Shown: positions 11,340 to 23,439 of the stretch, piece by piece | How positions within the stretch are numbered: position 1 is the first letter of the stretch | Layout of the letters: every line of letters begins with the position of its first letter | NCBI RefSeq assembly: GCF_040869045.1 | Contig: NC_090319.1 | Location: 265,624,897-265,688,896 of the forward strand | Length of the DNA stretch: 64,000 nt | Origin: Eurosta solidaginis | Lineage: Eukaryota; Arthropoda; Insecta; Diptera; Tephritidae | Reading direction: 5' to 3' | Made by a program: the position numbers and the translations under genes | The notes under the pieces: generated by a model | The model's input: only the letters and a program-made list of their open reading frames with translations | Told to the model about the DNA's origin: nothing | The model's database searches: none

Positions 11340-12760
11340 TATTGTACGTTCTTTTACTATTTCCACTCTGACTGTATGCTCGATGACAGCAGGCACTTCG
11401 TTTTGTCCTCACGCACCATCAAACCCATTTTTTCCCCTTCTTTTTCAACGCGCGGGTGTTCAGACCTGTTAACGTTCGAATCGCTGAACTGTCGAATAAA
11501 TAACTCCGATATTCAGTATTGCAAAATTGTCTTTATTTACAACAACTTTGGGAGTAGTACTTCACAATTACAACTATCGCGTACTTCACTAATAGCCTGT
11601 TTGAATCAAACTCATTCCTTATTCCTCACCTTGCGTTGTTTTTATACTCTCGGACACCTCGTTCACCCATTTCTCCTAAGGTCTAGACTTTTCGCGAGCA
11701 GGTGCTTATTTTTGTATCTGATATTTACGTTTCTCTTCTAGTTATATGCGTGTGTATGCGTGAGTAACAACTTCTGCTCTTAGCGGCTAACTACAAGTGC
11801 ACATGTGTGGTTGCTTACTTTGCTGTTGCTGTGCATTTATTTACTAACAGCATAGTGATGTATAGAACTGCTAATATTCGCCACAATAGCAATAGCTTCA
11901 GCATACCCCAGTAATTTCATTCTTTTATAGATAATTGTTCCATAGCGATTCTACAGCTTGTATAATTTTTTTCAGCATCGAATTAAAGAAATCGCACGAT
12001 TGGGGGTCACCATGTCTGAAACCTCGTTTAGTTTCGAACGACTCGTAGAGGTCCTTCCCAATTCTCACTGAGCTGATGGTGCTTTGGGAAATTTGCGGGC
12101 GTATTCCTGGTGGCTAGCAGCTCAAGCCCCTCGCACTCACGCCTTTCTGCCTCTGCTTATTTCGTCGGGTAAAGAACGCCTCGCTATCCGTTTCAACTCG
12201 CGGTCGCGTTGCGCTCGTTTTTAACGTAGCCCTGAGCGTGTTTTCTTTCGGTCGTCGGTAACCAATTTTCTCTTCGGCGGCGGTACGAAGTGCTTTAGAG
12301 ATATGCTCCCACTGTTCCTGCTTTCCGCCGGGTTGACTTGTGCTCCCAGAGAGAAGGTGTGAGAGTCGAGTTACGAAATCATTTGCAGTCTGTTGCGTTT
12401 GCACCTTTCAACGTATAGCTTTCCTTGTGTTTTTGTTTCTTGGTTTTAGCCGCGTAGAGGCGGGCGCGTATTTGGCTGCGACGATATAATCATCCGAGTC
12501 GATGTTAGGTCCTCGGATCGAGCGCACATCTTAAACACTTGAGGCATTCGACGCACACTTTATCACAACGTGGTCGATCTGATTACGTGTATTTCGGCCA
12601 TTAGACAGCCAGAAAGCTTGATGTATATTTTTATGCAAGTACCTCGTGCCATATATAACCATGTTCGAGGACCGGCGTAGTCGATCAACCTTACGTCAAT
12701 TAGGAGAGGGTTCATTGACCTGTGCCCACCCTGGCGTTAAAGTCGCCGATCAGGCCTTAT
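11340..12760 (-). pseudogene. Decayed RTE-like LINE fragment (endonuclease to reverse transcriptase)
   Basis: Reading the minus strand downward from 12755, the order is: an endonuclease segment with GDFNARVG; a segment with NQIDHVV and RGPNIDSDDYIVAAK; a linker containing QTANDFVTRLSHLL and QWEHISKALRTAAEE (12114-12404), typical of the insect 'craniofacial development protein 2-like' RTE proteins; then reverse transcriptase motifs KRGFRHGDPQSCDFF and a GYAEAI where the family has GYADD. The catalytic Asp pair is therefore lost. Frameshifts and stops interrupt it repeatedly, and an LTR at 11467-11849 splits the RT domain, which resumes as EKMGLMVREDKTKCLL. Confidence 0.8.
11467..11849 (-). mobile_element. 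Solo LTR inserted in the RTE-like fragment
   Basis: The sequence begins TGTTAAC and ends CTAACA, with TG...CA termini in either orientation. On the minus strand it has a TATA-like gagtataaaaac and, further on, aataaagacaattttgc, in the order expected of U3-R-U5. It separates two parts of one reverse transcriptase frame. No internal region or second LTR is present, and I see no clean target duplication, so part of the site may have been lost. Confidence 0.6.
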
Positions 12761-12889
12761 ATGTGTGGTTTGACGTGGCGGGTCCCAAGGCCAGCGCACA
12801 ATCCGCTCAGCGAGGATGAAAATATAACTTGCGCGTTTATATAGCAAGCCGCTTGATCCAAGACAAGAGCCATAGCATGAAAATGTGAT

Positions 12890-13190
12890 AGCTATTATGC
12901 TATTGACTGATATTTCGGGATCAATTGAGGGTCTCACGTGGTCAGTTGCGGGCACTTCGGGATGATCTTGGGGTCTTCCCGAAATCATTAGGGTGTTATT
13001 TCAGACGATTTTGGGGACTCTCGGGGACATTTCGGGATGAGTCTGGACTCTCGGGGTCCTCCCGGGACATTTGAAGATCATTCGGGCATCACTTGGGAGT
13101 ACCTTTGGGGATTCTTTCTGGATCCTTCCGGGGAAGTTTGGAGGTCATTAAAAGTCAAATCAACAACTGTTTAGTCGTTTTTACGATATT
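12890..13190. repeat. Degenerate short repeat, 'gggatcatttcggga' words
   Basis: Variants of tttcgggat, cttggggtct and gggacattt recur every 15-30 bases. Together with 13440-13720 it looks like the opposite-strand version of 670-1335. There are no long codon runs. 13190-13440 between the two parts is A/T-rich with nothing recognised. Confidence 0.45.
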
Positions 13191-13864
13191 TTTTCCTTAA
13201 ATTTTTAGGGTTGTAGTTTCATATGTTAGTAGAAAATAGGGGAGGCCATAAACCGAATCACGTTATTTTTTCCAAATATATATATATTTTTTTTAATGCG
13301 GATTGAGTAAACTTTATATTGACAGTAGTAAGTGTCAAATTTGAGAGGAAAAGCTTCATAGGGTACTGAAAAATCGAGAATTATATTTATGGGAAATATT
13401 TGAGATATAAATAGTGGGCGTGTGTACCTACCAATAACGCCTATATTTCGTAGAAGCCTTACCTGGGTCAATTTCGGGATTTTTGAGGATCTTATCGGGT
13501 CTATTTGGGAAGAACTCGGTATTGTTATCAAGCTTATTTTAGCGGTCCTTTCGCAACTATTTCAGAACCATTTTGAAACTAGTTGTTTTTGTTCTTATTT
13601 TGCCACTTATTATGGTGCATTTCAGTTTATTTAAATATTGTTTTTGGGGACTTTTCGAGATCGTTTTAGGATTATATCGAGATTATTTTTGGATTGTTGA
13701 TGGGAACTTGGGGGAATAGCATTACCATCTCGACCAACATTATATGGTAGGTTAGGTTAGGTTGCGAGGACTGAGCTGGACACTATGTTAACAGCTCACT
13801 ACTTAGGTCACCGATGGGCCCATTGTAATACCCTATACGGTCTCAAAGAGAACCCCTACCCTGC

Positions 13865-16800
13865 CTAAAGCGGGTCAAACCACTTCGTGGAATTTATGTA
13901 TTTTGCTAGAGCCTTGACTCCATAGCTAGAGACCTCAGCAAGGTCATGTAGAAAAGGTTTACCAAGGATGGCCAACCTACGCCTACTAAGCGCTGGACAA
14001 TGACAGAGAAGGTGCTGAACACTCTCCTCCTCTTCTATACATCTGCAGCTGCGACAATAGTCGAAGGTCGTTAACCCCATTCTAGCACTATGCGTGCCTA
14101 TTAAACAATGCCCTGTTAGAACCCTTATCAGGAATGATAGAACTGATTTGTTTAAAATCAGAAGCACTCTTGTTCGTCCCTTGTCATATGAGGGCCAGGT
14201 TAGCCTGGATGTCTCACACGATGATGTGGCTGACCATAGTCCATTTGCAATTCTTATAGTGCTTGTATTCACAAGAAGCCTGAAAGTGGCCATGGCTATA
14301 CCTACCGAATCATTTCCCGGAAGGATATGGTCGGTGGTGCCTCTTCTGGCCAGCTCGTCTGCTCTGCAGTTGCCTTCAATATCTCTGTGCCTAGGTACCC
14401 ATATAAGGCTGATACTGAATTGCTGAGCTATCTCGTTAAGAGATCTGCGGCATTCAGTGACCGACTTTGCGTTGTCGACGAATGAGTCCAGGGCCTTTAG
14501 TGTGGCCTGTCTGTCTGAGAAAATAAACACCCGTTTACCATCCTTAGGCATAGATCCGAGATGATTCACAGCCCTGTGTATTTCCAGCATTTCCGCTTGG
14601 TAAACACTACAGTGATCTGGTAGGCGAAAAGAGACCTCTAGACCCAGATCCGATGAAAAGAGGCCTGCTCCCACGTTCCCGTCAAGCTTAGAACCATCCG
14701 TGAATATGTTGATGGCACCCGGTACCGTATGTTGTCTGGTATTCCAGTCTTGTCGCGATGGTATATTTATACTATAGTATTTAACGAAGACGTTCTTTGG
14801 CGTGCAGTAGTCAGTGCGTGCCAGTATTGGGACTGGGGCGCTCGTGCTCAGGATTGTTGCGTGTCCACTAGATCCATTTGAGCAGAGACCTGTTTCCCCT
14901 ATGCGTAGAGCGGCGATGACCGCTATTTCCTTCGCCACCAGGTCAAGAGGTGGAAGGTATAGCATTGTGTTGAGTGCTTCAGACGGGATGGAGCCGAGAG
15001 CCCCGGTAAAGCAGAGCTCCGAACTCCGTTGCACCTTTTGAAGCATTTTAAGATAGGTACTTTTAGCTAGTGCAGGCCACCAGACCAAGACACCATAAAG
15101 ATGAATCGGGCGCACAATGGCTGTGCAAATCCAGTAGGCCACCTTAGGGGAGAATCCCCAGGAGGTGGCAATTGCCCTCTTGCAGGTGAACAGCGCTGCT
15201 GCTGCCTTCTTGGATCGCTCCACTATATGGTCACTCCATAATAGCTTCCTATCCAGAATGACTCCCAAATACGTTACTTGATCGCTAAACGCTAAAAACG
15301 TACCCCCATTTCTTGGCGGTGTTAGATTTGGTACTTTGTACCTCCTAGTGAAGAGGACAAGCTCGGTTTTATCCGGGTTGACTTCCAAACCTGTGGCTGT
15401 GGTCCAGTGCGAAATTTTGGATAGTGCCCCTTCCATTAGGTTGCAAAGAGTTTGCGGAAATTTCCTCCGCATGGTGACGCAGATGTCATCTGCATACGCG
15501 ATCACTTGGTGACCTTCTGCCTCCATGAGGCGTAGTAGTTGGTTGACGGTAACCACCCAAAGTAGCGGAGAGAACGCCGCCCTGCGGAGTGCCTCTGCCG
15601 ACCAGTCTGCGGATCATGCATTCACCTAGCTCAGTTTTAATCTGCCTACGCGTAAGCAGATTGTATATAAACTCCACCAGGCACGCGTCAACCCCCAAAT
15701 CGGCCAGCGCCGAGATGATGGCCTCCGGGAGAACGTTGTTGAAGGCACCCGCTATATCTAGAAATGCCACCAGTGTGTATTCCTTGAGGTCAAGTGACCT
15801 TTCGATAACGGATACCAGTGAGTGCAAGGCCGTGTCAGTTGACCTGCCCTTAGTGTAGGCATGTTAAGCTTGCGAAAGAAGCGATGGCTCAATCCTCCTC
15901 CTGATGTAGTCCTCTAGGAGTCTTTCGAGTGGTTTAGAGTGGAAGGCTTTCCCTGCCTTGGGGATAAATACCACGTTGACTTCTCTCCACGATGCTGTTA
16001 CGTAATTGAGCCTAAGACAACCTATAAACATCCCTTTTATCCAGGGCCTTATAAGTTTGGCAGTATACTGCAGCTGAGCCGGAAAAATTCCATACGGCCA
16101 CGGCGATTTATAGGGCTTGAAGGTCTGCAAAACCCAATCAATCCTTTTATCATCTGTGATTTCGCTTATTAGCTGATCATTAGGTGACCCTCCGCTAACA
16201 ATATTTGAAGACACGCCCGCGCTTGCTGGGAAGTGTGTATCCATAAGCAAGTTTATGCTTTCAGCGCTGGAGTCCGTCCAGTGCCCATCCGGCTTTTGGA
16301 CGTAACTTAGTTGAGTTGGAGATTTCGATAGCACCTTCCTTAAGCGGGAGGCCGCAGATGTGGATTCAATCCTGCCGCAGAAATCCCCCCAGGAGGATCG
16401 CTTTTCATTTCGGATTGCTTTTTAGTATATATTTATTTTCGTTTTATAAGCAGCCCATTAGGATTCATGTCCGTCATGCTTGGCTTTATTAAAGGCCGCC
16501 CTACATGACTTCCTAAGCTTATCAAGATCGGACGACCACCACCGTGGTTTGTGAGTTTCCATAACCTTTTTAGTCGGCCAGCCCTATCTAAAGCATTCCT
16601 ACATTTTTGACTGAAATTATTTGCAAGCACGTCCAGCTCCTCCTCGCTCTCTGGGGCTCGCACCTCTTCAGATAGCTTTTTACCTATTATCTTCTTATAG
16701 TAGCCCCAGTTCGTTCTTCTACTATTTTGTATGTACTTAGAACTTGTGTGCGCCTTCGATATAGAAAAGCTTATATATCTATGGTCAGAAAAGGACTGCT

Positions 16801-17359
16801 CCTTTAGAACTCTCCGTGAAACGATCAGGTCACTGAAAGAGTCTGTGACCAGGGTTATGTCAAGGACCTCTTCGCGGTTCCTCGTAATGAAGGTGGGGTC
16901 ATTACCCCTACTACATATACTTAGATAAGTGCCTAAAAGATAGTTAAATAAACTCACCTCGGTCATTTGTATCACTGCTGTTCCACTGGGCATTGTGAGC
17001 ATTGGCATCGCCTCCGAGTAGGATGAAATCATTTCGTGGATTTCCTTCTCTCACGAACTCCTTGAAATTATCCGGTGGTAGTGAGCTTTGGTGACCGTGT
17101 TCTAGGTAGAAGGAAGCCAGCTTGAAGCTCCTCCCTAGCACCTTGACGCTAACCGCTTTCAGATCCCCGTCGCTAAAATTGGGTAGAAGAAAAACATTAA
17201 GAGTAGACTTAGCCAATATACATGTGCGAGGCTTACCCTTTTCATGAGCGCTATAGAGCTTATACGTACGATGTCTACCGCACCTGATGACAGGTGCAGT
17301 AGGAGTGCAGCTGATGCTGCTTTGCAATGATGCAGGTTAATTTGGAGAACCCTGATCAT
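13865..17359 (-). pseudogene. ORF2 of the LOA-like element: endonuclease, reverse transcriptase, RNase H (frameshifted)
   Basis: Domains run in order on the minus strand. An endonuclease begins at 17359 with MIRVLQINLHHCKAA and includes GGDANAHNAQWNS and SDHRYI. Reverse transcriptase motifs VAFLDIAGAFNNV and GTPQGGVLS (15486-15827) precede AYADD (15556 frame, residues 20-24). RNase H follows at residues ~282-408 of the 563-residue frame 13865-15556, with acidic residues D287 (FTDGSK), E322, D348 and D400. A C-x2-C-x10-H-x4-C knuckle sits at 501-520. At least four frame breaks separate these pieces. Near 15940 a short conserved RT segment appears deleted, because 'AFHSKP' runs directly into 'LERLLEDYIRRR'. 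The start overlaps the ORF1 stop as ATGA, a usual LINE ORF junction. The catalytic residues seen are intact, but this copy cannot make a full protein as read. Confidence 0.85.
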
Positions 17360-18443
17360 AGAATGTTTGCGCTCTCCTCCATGAGCGTCGCATCCGAGTC
17401 GCCATCCCCAAGAAGCTGACCTTCAGAGTACAACCTCCTGAGAGCCAAGCTTCCACTCGAGCCTGACGAAGCGTAGCCACCACCTTCCTGGCCCTCGTCT
17501 ACCTCAATCTCGTCTTTATCGGAGGGGGGGGGGGGGGGGGGGGGGGAGTTCAACCATCTCCGTGCGAGACCAAGGCTTCGACATCAGCCTTATAAACCTT
17601 AAGGCTCATATTTTTGAAGCCGTAGCTTACTTTGAAGTCCTGCTTTTTCAGCGCTGTCGAGCAACAGGACTATCTGCATCGTGGCCCGTTCAGATTTCTC
17701 CGCGTTGACCACCTTCCAGTTCTTGGACCCGGGTTGTACTCCTGGAGCAGCTCCAGCATGTCAGCTGGGTCCGTTGGCGGCACAGAAACCCAGGCTCTAG
17801 CCCTTGGTCGTGAGGGGATATCACGCGCATCCACTACCTTGAGGCGCGCGCCCGGATATCTCCCCTATCAGCGTTACGGCGGCTCTATAGAGGTTTACCG
17901 ACCTGGCGTCGTCACAAGCAATTAACTTGACATTGCCCTGGAACCACCCTGCATCGTTGTAAGATGGCGGTGGAACAGGGTTGTCTTTTTTAGCCTTGAC
18001 GGCCACCGTAGCGAGCGCGACCTCGATCCACTTCCACTGTTGTTTCGGGATCCTGCCATCTTCGCTACTCTCATCTATAATGCCAATGATCTGCCGACCT
18101 TTGGCAATTTTGGCGAAAGACCGCGTCCAGCCTCCCTACGTCTTGGCCCTTTTCGGTGCCGTGGGGTTGGATTCATCCATGGACCACTGGCGTTTCGTGG
18201 TTTCATCACTCTCGACCCAGTCCAGCCTGAAGTCCGGCAGCATTTGTTTCACCCAAAAAAGGTCACGCTGCGCACTTCCCCCTCCCTTATCGGCGAGGCA
18301 TTCCTGCGCAGGATCCGGGCAGCCCAGCGCTTGTCTTGGTGACTGGACTCTTTTAGTCCCTTGACCCTAGAGCCGGCCATCCCCTCATCCCTGGGCCCCC
18401 CAGCAGCCAACCCACCAGACGCTTGACCCTGAGTGACAGCCAT
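17356..18443 (-). pseudogene. ORF1 (gag-like, DUF4780-type) of the LOA-like element, frameshifted
   Basis: From an ATG at 18443, pieces in different frames line up as one ORF1: a basic start (HQDKRWAARILRRNASP); then GRQIIGIIDESSEDGRIPKQ and WKWIEVALATVAVKAK; then PSYNDAGWFQGNVKLIACDD; then RARAWVSVPPTDPADMLELL and DGDSDATLMEESANIL before the stop. This order matches the RNA-binding ORF1 proteins of insect LOA-like elements, which coat the element RNA. The region encoding a proline run contains a poly-G tract on the + strand (about 17523-17547), a likely site of length error. At least two frameshifts break the frame around 17700 and 18130. Confidence 0.75.
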
Positions 18444-18745
18444 TCTGGTGGGGTTACGGAATGGGCGGCAGCCGTCCCAAAGGCCTCCCGGCCGGTGGCC
18501 CCTCCCCGAGAGGTACCGGCCTTCGGACTCCCGGGGCGGGATTCTCTCTCAGCCCTACCCTGCCTAGATTGGCCCTTGGCCCTATAGCCCACCCCACCCA
18601 CTTCCCTATGACCCCCAGCAATCCACCAGACGTTTGTCGCTGGGTGGAAGGCTGATGGAGGCCAAGGGAGAGGCGGTAGCGGCACTGAAGGCCTCCCGGT
18701 CAGTACCCCATCCATGAGAGGTACTGGCCCCCGGACTACTCGGAC
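18390..18745. repeat. Two tandem ~212-bp copies in the leader of the LOA-like element
   Basis: Words such as aaggcctcccgg, gagaggtaccggcc/gagaggtactggcc and caccagacgc/caccagacgt occur around 18395-18530 and again around 18610-18745. Tandem 5' leader units are common in LINE promoters; promoter activity here is an inference. Confidence 0.55.
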
Positions 18746-19189
18746 CGGATAATCTGTCGGCCCTTTTCTGTCTGGCTGCCGCTGCGGTAGCGAACCTCTG
18801 AGGAGTTCTCTCAGCTGACTTGAAGCCCTGCTGTGCCGTAACCTTTGCGGAGCAAGCTCCTGTCGAAGGTCGCCGCCGAAGCGTTACCAGGTGCCACCAC
18901 GAGGCTCCGCCCCTCTATGAGGGAGGGAGGGTTCAAAAAAAACCCCTACGAGTCGACAATTTGGGGTGACGCTGGTGAGTGCAAGGCGCAACACCCCCAT
19001 CAAAGGCATCCAACATTATATGGTAACTTTAATGTTTTATTTTCTTCGCGCGGGTTTAATAAAAAAAAAACCTTCAGTTTCACTTTATTACAATTTATTT
19101 CTTTCAACAGTTTTATAAACTCATTGAGTGTATTTTTCTCAATAAAAATTACCTATGTTGCGTTGTAATATTTTCTTTTTGTTTCTAAT

Positions 19190-20075
19190 CATAGTACAGG
19201 TCTACAAGTAGGATATGTAGCAGCACGCACATCCACAGCCACGCTCACCTGATAAAATGCTTGTTTTTGTTGGTTTTTCTTTGTGGATGCTATTTGGCAC
19301 GATTGTACTTCTTAGGACCAAAAAAAGTGTAGTAGCTGCTATCGAAAACTGCGTAAAATTTTTATTGTAAAATTACAAAGAAATATCCTTATTTACTTTC
19401 AAACGAGCACTTAATTACATCTCTCTTTAAAATCCATATATTTTGGACAATTTTAATTAACAAATTGTGATACTTTATTACCGGGGACGATTGACAAAAC
19501 ACGACCAAAACCGTCGAGGGAGGTATTAATAGACGCGTTTTTGCATCGCTGCCAATAATTCGAATACTTTTTCTCTTTGGACTATTGATAACAGCACAAA
19601 ACCCGTCTTTTCATTTCTTTCCACATTTTTGAACGGGTTATTGCAGTCGACCTCGGTTTAAACTGTTTTTCGTGGAGAACTTTTGAACGGGTAGAAAAAC
19701 TTAGCACCCATGTTTGTATTCTTAATGCTGGAATAACTACGCCTCCTCAGATACCCCAAATCAAGACCATTGTATAATTTTCTGTAGGACCCATATAGGT
19801 GCACTAAATTTTCTACTAAATACGTTCAAAAAAATTTACCATCACAGCAACCCATATCTGATATTCCGGTCCGTTTTTTGTTTCCCTGCGTCGCTTTCCA
19901 CGACAGCAACCCTGAAATTTTGACACTTCGTTCAGTGTCAAACGCATGTTCCACGTAGGGTCCACTGAGTTCTACAATAGTTTGACACTGACCGAAGTGT
20001 CAAACGGCAGTGTGTTAGAAAGAGCAAGGAATTTTTTCCTTCTCATACATATCATACTTGTAAACCTGTACTATG
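19190..20075. mobile_element. Non-autonomous DNA transposon with 9-bp target duplication (MULE-like)
   Basis: The inverted ends read CATAGTACAGGTCTACAAGT at the left and CATAGTACAGGTTTACAAGT on the opposite strand at the right, and the match continues about ten bases more. GTTTCTAAT flanks both sides (19181-19189, 20076-20084). A 9-bp duplication suggests Mutator-like; P-type elements usually give 8. Near the right end are two hairpins built on TTTGACACT...AGTGTCAAA (about 19919-20008). There is no transposase frame. Confidence 0.8.
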
Positions 20076-20084
20076 GTTTCTAAT

Positions 20085-20747
20085 TACGTACATATTTGCA
20101 GGTAGACATAAACATTTATTTTATTTTACATATTCATTTAGCTATTTATCTTCACATGTACAAAGCGTATTAACCTTTATATATCTAAATATTCTAAAAC
20201 AGCTTATAAATTACATATTATTATATATGAAAATACCACAAACGATTTCAACACCTTTTTTACATATACAAAGTAGCGCAAAAGTAATAATCCTATCGAG
20301 AGATATAAACATCATAGACCTTTTTTGGATCTGCTTGAAAACGGGGTTTATATGTCAATAAACCTCAGTCAATCACAGGCCTTGTGGAAAATGTTCGACA
20401 GAAAAGCGGACAGTTATCACCGAAAATCTTGAGCAAATTCTAGGTGCAGCGACTTATCGGATATCACCATTTCCACTTAAAAAGGCAAATGTACATTAAC
20501 TACTCGCCTTTTGATGCTTTACTTATTTCTGTATATACATATCTACATTTTTTATATAGCGTAATTCTATTTCTGATACGTTGTATTGTATTTTTAATGT
20601 ATTTGTATTTATTTATTTATCTTCTATTGCTTTACATTTTGGAAGATTCTAACGTGTGATAAGTATTTATTGACTGACTCATTCTAAATAAATATGTATG
20701 TATATTTCATAATTGGTGTATTAAGTTTAAAACACAGCTGAGCTTGT
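20085..20747. other. A/T-rich sequence with no recognised gene
   Basis: A segment around 20275-20330 (gcgcaaaagtaataatcct) loosely recalls mariner-type ends, but no transposase could be read. A hydrophobic frame at 20444-20659 is compatible with T-rich DNA and has no family features. Confidence 0.3.
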
Positions 20748-20751
20748 TTAA

Positions 20752-21364
20752 CCCTAGAAAGATAACGTTATTTTTTTACCCTAGAAAGATAACGTACGTC
20801 TGAGAGACGTGTTCAAGTTTAATGACCCTAAAGATATAAAAAAAACTTACATTTTTTTTTATCATTTATTTGATATATATTCACTTGTTTTAAATGTTTT
20901 TTAAAGAAAAATATTGTTTTTTTAATATATTAAAAATTAAGTTTGTCTTGTCTTGGACTTGTCCTTACAAGAATCAGTTTTTTTCGAAGGACCTCAGTTT
21001 ATAGCAAAAAAATTAAAATAAAATACATATTTTTGTACTTCTATTGAATGAATTAACTGTTTTACACTATACTTAAAAAAATATTAGCTAAAATTACCAT
21101 TTTAGGCAAAAATTACATATAAAATTAATCATGTCACTTAGTCACGTAAAAGATAACGATACGTCTCTTAGACCTATTTTTAAAAAACAATCGTATATAT
21201 TTCAGCAAACAAAAAAGTTACTACTGAAAAAACCCCCCACTGACAAGCTGGTAATGGTAGCTGAGAAAACTGAGAATGAAAATGTTCTCCCTTTACGATT
21301 GTGGGAGACTGAGAGCAAAATTAAAACGACGTACGTCTCACAGACGTACGTTATCTCACTAAGG
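20752..21364. mobile_element. piggyBac-like MITE flanked by TTAA
   Basis: TTAA at 20748-20751 is followed by CCCTAGAAAGATAACG. The other end, read from TTAA at 21365-21368 on the minus strand, is CCTTAGTGAGATAACGTACG. A second copy of the left end, ccctagaaagataacgtacg, lies about 30 bases inside (20781 on), and tacgtctgagagacgt is mirrored at the right. TTAA targets and CCCTAGAAAGAT ends are diagnostic of piggyBac. The 613-bp interior has no transposase. Confidence 0.8.
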
Positions 21365-21368
21365 TTAA

Positions 21369-21866
21369 ATACTAAATGTTCTAAATCTAATATCATATTT
21401 TTATAAAATTATAAGCAAAACAAAAATTTTAAATATTATTTGCAAACAAACAAATTTAATTTAGTTCTTTTTATCAAATTCGTTAAAAATATTTGATAAA
21501 AATACTAAGTTATAAAATAAAAGTACTAAAGTTACCAAGCGTGCCAAAAATAATTTCCTTATTGCTAATAAAGTGCTAGCAAAACTAGTGCTCTTATTAG
21601 CATTATATTTAAAATAAACTTGAAGCAAATACAATAGAAAAGTAATATCAAGAAATCAACAGCAGTATATGTATGTAAAAATATATATATGTAAATAAAT
21701 ATTAAATTATATTCATAAATATAAATGGAATTATTTGTGTAATATAACGAAACGTTTAGCTGCTTGCTTCATTAGCGAATGATCTGAAGAGAATTAGAAA
21801 ACGTTAGGGGCTACGTAAAATTTCTTACAGTTTAACGATATTTATATTTATTTCTTATTTTTATGT
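21369..21866. other. A/T-rich spacer downstream of Naa80
   Basis: No coding sequence or repeat is recognised. It includes simple atatatatgtaaata runs. It lies 3' of Naa80 on the minus strand and may include the end of its transcript. Confidence 0.4.
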
Positions 21867-21876
21867 TTTATTTATT
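21867..21876 (-). other. Candidate polyadenylation signals for Naa80
   Basis: Two overlapping AATAAA hexamers on the minus strand (tttatttatt on +) lie about 275 bases past the Naa80 stop codon. The position is plausible, but A/T-rich DNA produces such words by chance. Confidence 0.35.
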
Positions 21877-22151
21877 AGCAGTCCGTAGTTCATTTCATAT
21901 TTCGCCATTTTTTATAACAAATTTTATTTGTTGATATATCGACATAAGCTTGTACGTTTCTTCGATTAATATAGATATTCGTAGTATGTAGTATATACTT
22001 ATCTCTTTTTTTTCTTTCCTTAAAAGTTATAAAGATAAATTTTGCCACCTCTCGATGTAATCTCAATTCTCTTCGCTATTTCGCTAATATCCCAATCGTC
22101 TGCATTTACATTTACTCGATTTGTTTGCCTTAAAAATACTGGTAATGATAT

Positions 22152-22828
<677 letters not shown>

Positions 22829-23224
22829 ATTCAGTTATATAAAAGCGTTATGTGCCTATTATAATGTATGCTTATATCCACAACTGCTGAAGGCAGTAAA
22901 GCGTTGCTAAAATTCTAAGCATAAATTAAAAAGAAAATATTATTTGTGCTAAGTCAAAAAAGCAGTTTTCAGAAATGCATAGAATCATAAAATGTTGTTT
23001 TCCGTGCAACTGATTAATCATATCACAGATAGGGACGTGGACGACATCACAAATTATGAAGCAGAAACAAAAATTGTGAAAAGTTTAGCAGCTATAATTT
23101 GAAGTACGAGCCGCATCAAGGTAGTTCCTGCAAATTACCTTCCATAAGAACCAAGCTCTGAGATAGTGTTACTCAATGTGAGCTCCAAAAAGTATCTCAT
23201 TTTTTAACACGCTAATATAAACTT
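22829..23224. other. Region upstream of Naa80
   Basis: No gene is recognised. It presumably holds the Naa80 promoter and 5' UTR; no clear TATA or initiator could be chosen. Confidence 0.35.
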
Positions 23225-23424
23225 TCTATCGGAACCCGCCCATGGAAGCAGAGGTAGAGGGCGCCCCCCCCCCCCCCCCCCCACTCCGTTGGAAGGACTA
23301 GGTGGAAAACGATTTAAACTCCCTTGGTGTGACCAATTGGCGCCGGTTGGCGGAGCGACTGGCGCGCCTTGTTGGACGGCCATAACCGTTTAGACGGTTA
23401 AGCGCCAATTAAGTAAGTAAGTAA
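23225..23424 (+). pseudogene. 3' end of an RTE-like LINE
   Basis: The + strand contains LNSLGVTNWRRLAER and DWRALLDGHNRLDG followed by a stop, in two adjacent frames. This resembles the C-terminus of RTE-type ORFs. It ends in an aagtaagtaagtaa tail typical of RTE short-repeat tails. A run of about 20 C at 23264-23282 sits just upstream. Only the last ~60 codons are present. Confidence 0.6.
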
Positions 23425-23439
23425 TATAAACTTTACCTG

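Larger units (their letters stand above)
13750..19009 (-). mobile_element. Complete-length LOA-like non-LTR retrotransposon
   Basis: The element lies between two identical 16-base copies of CCAACATTATATGGTA (13734-13749 and 19010-19025), a typical LINE target-site duplication. Read on the minus strand, it has a GC-rich 5' leader with internal repeats (about 18450-19009), ORF1 with a DUF4780-like domain, ORF2 with endonuclease, reverse transcriptase, RNase H and a C-terminal zinc-knuckle, and a short 3' tail of aacctaacctaacc. Clade assignment (LOA, Jockey superfamily) rests on the RNase H and the ORF1 type. The exact duplication argues for recent insertion, yet the reading frames are broken several times. 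Confidence 0.9.

Noticed and set aside
14094..15041. Plus-strand frames of 75-110 codons opposite the LOA-like ORF2
   Set aside because: They are shadows of the well-supported minus-strand reverse transcriptase and RNase H.
20444..20659. Hydrophobic 71-codon frame resembling a membrane protein
   Set aside because: T-rich, low-complexity DNA gives Leu/Ile/Phe/Tyr runs by chance; no family motif.
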